A stretch of DNA of 64,000 nucleotides from Plenodomus lindquistii (lineage: Eukaryota; Ascomycota; Dothideomycetes; Pleosporales; Leptosphaeriaceae), in NCBI GenBank assembly GCA_025504975.1, contig JANUWI010000005.1, positions 62,001-126,000 on the forward strand. The letters run 5' to 3'. Both the position numbers and the translations under genes were made by a program. The notes below the pieces were generated by a model, which saw only the letters and a program-made list of their open reading frames with translations, did no database searches and was not told where the DNA came from. Shown one piece after another: positions 59,435 through 64,000 of this stretch (positions are counted from its first letter, which is position 1; every line of letters begins with the position of its first letter).

Positions 59435-61746
59435 TTATAGCTCTGCTCTCCTCACTGAGCTGACATCACTTACACCCGTTCCCTCTACGTACTTGGCCTC
59501 GACAACCTCGAATACTGGGACTTCTGCCAGTCTCTCGATGACGTGATGGAGTGTTGGCAAAGCTTTCCAGTCTAACGCGTCGAACTTGAGGTCCGCAGAG
59601 CTGGCGGTAAGGCTCTTTGTGATCTTGCGCTCTACGGTCTTCGCGTCTTCTGCACCAGGGAGGAAGGCAGTATAGTCGACGTCCGCTTTACCGCGCTCAT
59701 CGCTTCCCGTACTCGCGGTAGTAGGGATGTACTTGTGGAAGAGCAGCCCTTCGTCCTTGGGAAGAGGCGGGAAGAGCGCAGTCGTCGCTTCACCATTAGT
59801 AGCAGGACTCTCCCTCAGTCCCGACAGTGTCATGGTGCCGAACTTCGAGTCCATCCATCCGGCCTCAAGCGTATAACTGTCTCCCTCAACCTTCTCGCTC
59901 AACTCAGCAAACAGCTTCGGAAACCCAAGTTCGTCCCTTCCACTCAGGATCGGGTCTGCGAGATTCTCAAACAGCACAGGGAGATATGTCCCGACCACGG
60001 TCTCGCCATTGTCCTTGGTATACTGCACACCATGAATATACAGCCCAAAGTGCGAATACCCCCTTCCTCCCAACCACTCCAAATTACCCAACTTGGTAGC
60101 CGCAAAAGTAGCATACACGACGGTATCAGGCGCCGCAAACTTCAACTTGGCCGTCGGGAACATATTCCTCAACACGGTCCCACTACTCTTAAACTTGATA
60201 CTCGCCGTCTCAAACGTCGCACGGGACCCATCTCTCGGTCTACCCTGGAAATCCTGTCTCGGACCAGGCATAGGTCCAAAACTTGTCGGCATTCTCCACA
60301 GTAGCATATTCTTGTTATTTTCCCACTCCCATTTCCGCAGCGCCTGTGTGGACGCGTGCCACTCGTCGTGGCTAAAGTTGAAGGCTGTGTTGCGTGCGTT
60401 ATCGACGGGAGGACCCGTGCCGAGGTCCATGCCTGCAATGCGGGAGATTTCTTGGATGGCGGAGGCGCGTTCGTAACGGCATTTTTGGTAGAGTTTGAGG
60501 CGGGCGGGGATGGTGTCGAGGGTTGTGGTGGAAGGGAGCATGACGGCGAGGGAGGTTGCGTCTTCGATTGCTTGGCCGGCGCCTTGGCCTTGGTCTGTTG
60601 TTTCTATTAGTATACTGTTTCTATTCTCTTGGAGCAAGAAAGAGAAGAGGACTTGGCGATTGGAGTGAAGAGGAAACAAGGGAGCCACTCACGAGGCGTA
60701 AAAGGATGCGCCGCATCCCCAATCAACACCAACCTCCCCTCCGTCCAACTCGGCAAACTCTCCATATCCAACAACTCCCACACTTTCAACGTCTCCTCCT
60801 CCGCCATCCCCAACAGCCTAAGAATCGGCGGTTCAAACTCTTTGAAAACCTCCAACATCTTGCCCAAATTGCCGTCATTCTGCCAATCCCCACTGCCGGG
60901 CTGCTCACTCTGAATCTGACTCTCAGCCGTAGGATGAATACATACAAAATTGAGCAACGTATTGTCAGAAGTCGGATACACAACGACCCTCCTATCCCGC
61001 CCAAACACCATGAGCAAGTGTCCCTCGAGCTCCGCAAATTTCCGCGTAACCGGATCATCGTACGCGCGCTGCCGCGGTATTAAAAACCTGTATGCGGATT
61101 TCCCACTGCCAAACGTTTTTATGCCCTCGGCGCCCGGAATCCGATGGCGGGTACGAGAATGCACGCCGTCAGCCCCAACAACCACATCTCCTTTTATCGT
61201 CTCGCCATTCTCCAACACCACCGTTCCACTCCTCACATCAACATCGACAACGCGTGCGCGCGTCCTCAACACGGCTGCCCTCCCCACCCCTTGCTCGCTC
61301 GTCGCCACGCGCTTCAACTCGCTATGCAGTTCCACGCGATGACCCAGTTGCCAGGGGTACTGCCACCGCCCTGCCTCTTTTTCCAGATTTGCGGAAAATA
61401 CTTCGGCGCCCTGGGGTGTCCAGATGGATAGTTTTTTACAGTTTACGGCGCCGAGGGCGGTCGGGTTTATGCCCATGCGGCGCAGCAGACCGTTTGCGTT
61501 GGGCGCGAGGTGGACGGCGGCTCCGAGTTCGTTGGCAAAGCGCGATTGTTCGAGGAGGGTGATGGTGTGGCCCTGTTGTCGGAGGAGGATTGCAGCGGAT
61601 AGGCCGCCGATGCCGGCGCCGACTATGGTTATGTTTAGGGGGCGGGGGGTGTTGGTGTTGGCATCTTGGGGGGTTGTGCTGGTGGACGAGAGGTGTAGGG
61701 GGATGGTGCTGGTGCTGGTGGTGCTGGTGCTGGGTGTAAAGTCCAT
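59435..61746 (-). CDS. FAD-dependent monooxygenase fused to acetoacetate decarboxylase-like domain
   Basis: Exons 61746-60693 and 60594-59435 give 737 residues. Residues 1-450 are a salicylate-hydroxylase-type FAD monooxygenase: ITIVGAGIGGLSAAI, GADGVHSRTR, and VLIGDAAHPFTPH joined across the intron to QGQGAGQAIEDA. From about residue 500 the same frame continues into an acetoacetate decarboxylase (ADC)-like domain. It has YLPVLFENLADPILSGRDE then LGFPKLFAEL, whose lysine aligns with the Schiff-base lysine of ADC; the second lysine of the bacterial Lys-Lys pair is leucine here. This suggests oxygenation of an aromatic or cyclic acid coupled to a decarboxylase-like or related step; the substrate is unknown. 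The N-terminus is Ser/Thr-rich. The ATG at 61746 is the first in frame. Confidence 0.88.
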
Positions 61747-62595
61747 GGTTGTAGTGGTTCTTGTCAACGGTGGATATATATAGAGAGATCTCGCAGTTTA
61801 GAAACGAGCCAGTACGTGCAACAAGGGGGTTTCTCAAAACCTTGTGTTTGAAGACTGTTTTTCTTTTTCTTTTTACAAGGGAAGAGAGAAGAGAAAGAGT
61901 GGTAAGAAGAGAGCACAAAATGTATGTGTGTGTGTGTGTGGTTTTTTTTTCTGCCCAACGTTACTGGCGCTTCCTCTTTTTTACATGGACCCCGCTTGTC
62001 ACGCGCGTTTTGTTTTACTCGGCAGGATGGGTAGGGTGTCCCGTGGGGTGCGCAGTTAGGCTTGCGTGCGTTGCCTGTTTTTGTGGAGGCTGGGGGGTTC
62101 GTGGACGGTTGCAGGGTTGTCTCCACATCCCGGTCTTGTGGTCTTTTGACGTGAAAGAAAAGAGGAAATCTGGTTGGGGGGAGGAGAGGGGGGGCGGAGT
62201 CTGGATTGGGGGGGTTGGTGTGTTGGGGGCGTGGGCGAGGGTGAGGGCGGATGAAATGATTTGGGTGGGTCTGGGTGTTTGTTTGTGCTGGTGTTGTTGT
62301 CTGGAGTCTTTGAGATGTTGAGGCGATCAGTTTAGCATGCAAGTAAACGGCAATCTTCACAACAGCATACCGGTACTTGTATCATCGTTTTACAGCGAGC
62401 ATGGACTGAAATACCAGAGAAAAAAAATTGAAATAACATATATCCCAAGAAACCGTGCGAAATAGGTTCGCCTTACTCGATTCAAACGCCAGACCATGAA
62501 CTGCACCTGCACGCATGCACACCTTGAAAACCCACGCAGAAGCAAACCCCCCCCCCCCCCCTCCCCCTCAAACCCCAAACCCTCTTTCTCCCAAT
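61747..62595. other. intergenic region upstream of FMO-ADC gene
   Basis: 849 bp between two minus-strand genes. It has a short GT run, G-rich stretches and a C15 homopolymer (62547-62561). Long open frames here lack any domain feature; this is presumably promoter plus 3' UTR. Confidence 0.5.
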
Positions 62596-63042
62596 CTACC
62601 ACTCTCCACCAACCTTATACCCAACATTCCACACCCTCCCCAGCGAATTCCTCCATATCTTGGAAGCAGTCTATCACATACCCGTCAGCCCATACACCCA
62701 CCCACCCCCTTTTACCACACCTCAGCACATTCAACTTACCGCTTCCAAAAACACGCCCGTAAACATCACCGCGACAAACGTCCGCTCCACCCCATTCTGA
62801 TACACTCTCCGCTCACTCTGATCAAGTTCCGTATTCACGGGACGGTACGCCGGAACACGGCGGTGCTCGGTGGGCCAATCGCTGGGATTCTGCTGCTGCT
62901 GCTGCTGCGTTGCGGGGTTGGGGTGCGTGGCTAGTGTTGGGTCGATTGTGCCGCTGGGGGGTCCCGAGTGTGTGAGTTCGTAGTCTGCGAGGATGTGTTG
63001 GATTTGGTGGGTTAGGGGGTTGGCGGTTGTGGTTACGGACAT
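62596..63042 (-). CDS. small protein with C-terminal hydrophobic segment, function unknown
   Basis: Exons 63042-62740 and 62670-62596 give 125 residues. The first ~75 residues are polar, with a Gln run encoded by a CAG-type repeat. The last third has RRVYQNGVERTFVAVMFTGV, then FLEA joined across the intron to TASKIWRNSLGRVW, ending in GGEW. That is a likely membrane-associated helix with a basic amphipathic end. The 75-nt last exon is supported by a GTAAGT donor, a TAG acceptor and a preserved frame. I do not recognise the family. Confidence 0.6.
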
Positions 63043-63422
63043 GGTGGCGTGGTTTGGCGATAAGAAGGGAGGGCAAGTGTTGGCGACGGCGAGGTGTGTT
63101 GGGATGGCAGGCGAGGGATTTGGTCAGGTGGTTAGAGGGTTGGGATAGTGCTTATGCGAGGCGGATCCCGTCGGACGCCGCGATGTTGGTACGATGCGGG
63201 GAAGATGGGGGTCGAGAGGCGCATGTGTGTCGGAATGTGGGGGCTGGATGGGAGCACTCGCCCGATGAGGTCTCGAATGGTAGAGCCAATGATGTACGGG
63301 TCTTCTCCGCATCTCGAAAGGAGGAGCACTTTGAAGCACTTATCGAACGACGCGTCCGTCTTGCATACCTTGATCGAGAATTTTTTGCTGTCGCTGCTCG
63401 TTTTTGATACCCAAAATTCACA
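63043..63422. promoter_or_regulatory. divergent promoter region, small protein / aldehyde dehydrogenase
   Basis: 380 bp between divergent starts. No gene or strong motif is seen. Confidence 0.45.
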
Positions 63423-64000
63423 ATGTCATCCCCCCTAACACCAGAAGTCGCATTCGCAAATCTCCAAGCTACCGCGCTCACAGCTCGCTGCCATAATGCG
63501 TTCTTTCGGCAAAAACAGTTGAAGGCGCTACACGATTCTTTGCGCAATAGCAGTTCTGCGGTCAAAGATGCGATTAAGCAAGATACAAGGGTGTCAGACG
63601 AGGAAGCAAGCACCGAGGTTGCGCTCTCTCTCAACATCGTCAGAGAGCACTACGGAGCGATAGATGTCAAGAAAGAGCTGGAACACGAATATCTGATTAC
63701 CAATGGCAAAGATGCCGGCGACAAGAGAGAGCCATGGGGTGTTGCGTACATTGAGCCGCAACAGAATCACACACCATTCTTTGGGGTCATTGCGCCGCTG
63801 AGCGCTGCATTGGCCGCAGGTAATTGCGTTGCTCTGAAGGTGAGCCTCGTCCACTGTATGAATCGCAGGCAAATACTGATCAACATCCAGCTCGAAAACA
63901 ACCTCCGTGCCATTCCATCTCTCCTTCGCAAGTTGCTCTCTGAAGCTCTTGAATCCGATACCTTCAGCATCATCTCATCTGACCCTGATTACGACCTGCT
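63423..64000 (+). CDS. aldehyde dehydrogenase family protein, 3' truncated by window
   Basis: Exon 1 is 63423-63839 and exon 2 starts at 63891 and runs off the right edge; 175 residues are visible. The segment REPWGVAYIEPQQNHTPFF followed by GVIAPLSAALAAGNCVALKLENNLRAIPSLLRKLL has the fold-start pattern of ALDHs (PWN and KPS/E equivalents), in the divergent fungal subgroup that includes Meu8. The catalytic Cys and Glu lie beyond the window, so activity cannot be judged. Oxidation of an aldehyde with NAD(P) is the family role. Confidence 0.8.
   Translation, partial: MSSPLTPEVAFANLQATALTARCHNAFFRQKQLKALHDSLRNSSSAVKDAIKQDTRVSDEEASTEVALSLNIVREHYGAIDVKKELEHEYLITNGKDAGDKREPWGVAYIEPQQNHTPFFGVIAPLSAALAAGNCVALKVSLVHCMNRRQILINIQLENNLRAIPSLLRKLLSEALESDTFSIISSDPDYDL

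Noticed and set aside
61436..62360. Several 100-200 codon frames upstream of the FMO-ADC gene
   Set aside because: Low-complexity promoter sequence; no domain and no splice continuity.
1..64000. tRNA, rRNA or CRISPR features
   Set aside because: No tRNA cloverleaf with a B-box-like sequence was convincing, there was no rRNA-like stretch, and CRISPR is not expected in a fungal nuclear genome.

Overview
The window is nuclear DNA of a filamentous ascomycete. The genes carry many short introns (about 47-90 nt) with fungal splice signals. The gene content is also fungal: Zn2Cys6 regulators, a Kha1-type K+/H+ antiporter, a Sos7-type kinetochore protein and the mitochondrial ribosomal protein uS8m. 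Intron size and gene style fit Dothideomycetes (Pleosporales), but that placement is only a guess. I built gene models by joining reading frames at splice sites. Nearly every complete model closes to an exact multiple of three and restores the expected family motifs across the joins.

Positions 1-25.8 kb hold a dense block of twelve accessory metabolic genes. In order: a 5'-truncated zinc alcohol dehydrogenase, an epoxide hydrolase-type alpha/beta hydrolase, an FAD monooxygenase fused to a polytopic membrane domain, a Zn2Cys6 regulator, two convergent Baeyer-Villiger-type monooxygenases (BVMOs), an SDR, a small polytopic membrane protein, a second SDR, an HSL-type esterase, an acetoacetyl-CoA synthetase ending in a peroxisomal PTS1 tripeptide (SRL), and an AtuA-like (DUF1446) protein. 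The genes alternate almost strictly in orientation, so most share a bidirectional promoter. Several of those promoters carry TTCGGA/TCCGAA hexamers or CGG-N4-CCG inverted triplets. No PKS, NRPS, terpene synthase or P450 is visible. The set reads best as a pathway that oxidises, ring-opens and de-esterifies a (probably terpenoid) ketone and feeds acetoacetate into peroxisomal metabolism. A tailoring pathway for a terpenoid/meroterpenoid whose core genes lie left of the window is the alternative.

Positions 26-29.9 kb are a border zone: a decayed gene with in-frame stops and a frameshift, followed by long microsatellites (TAC and CACTA). From about 29.9 kb the content becomes housekeeping-like. 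It comprises a cytochrome b561-type membrane protein with a long disordered tail, Sos7 and an Arg/Ser-rich splicing-type protein sharing a 223-bp promoter, then a 4-kb gene-poor stretch with minisatellites and a striking double palindrome. A MAL/RGT-like Zn2Cys6 regulator (39.9-42.3 kb) follows, then 6.5 kb with no gene I can support. After that come Kha1, uS8m, a proline-rich conserved protein and a single-pass membrane protein with a PPxY motif. The right end holds a second monooxygenase fusion (FAD monooxygenase plus acetoacetate-decarboxylase-like domain), a 125-residue protein of unknown function and the 5' part of an aldehyde dehydrogenase running off the edge.
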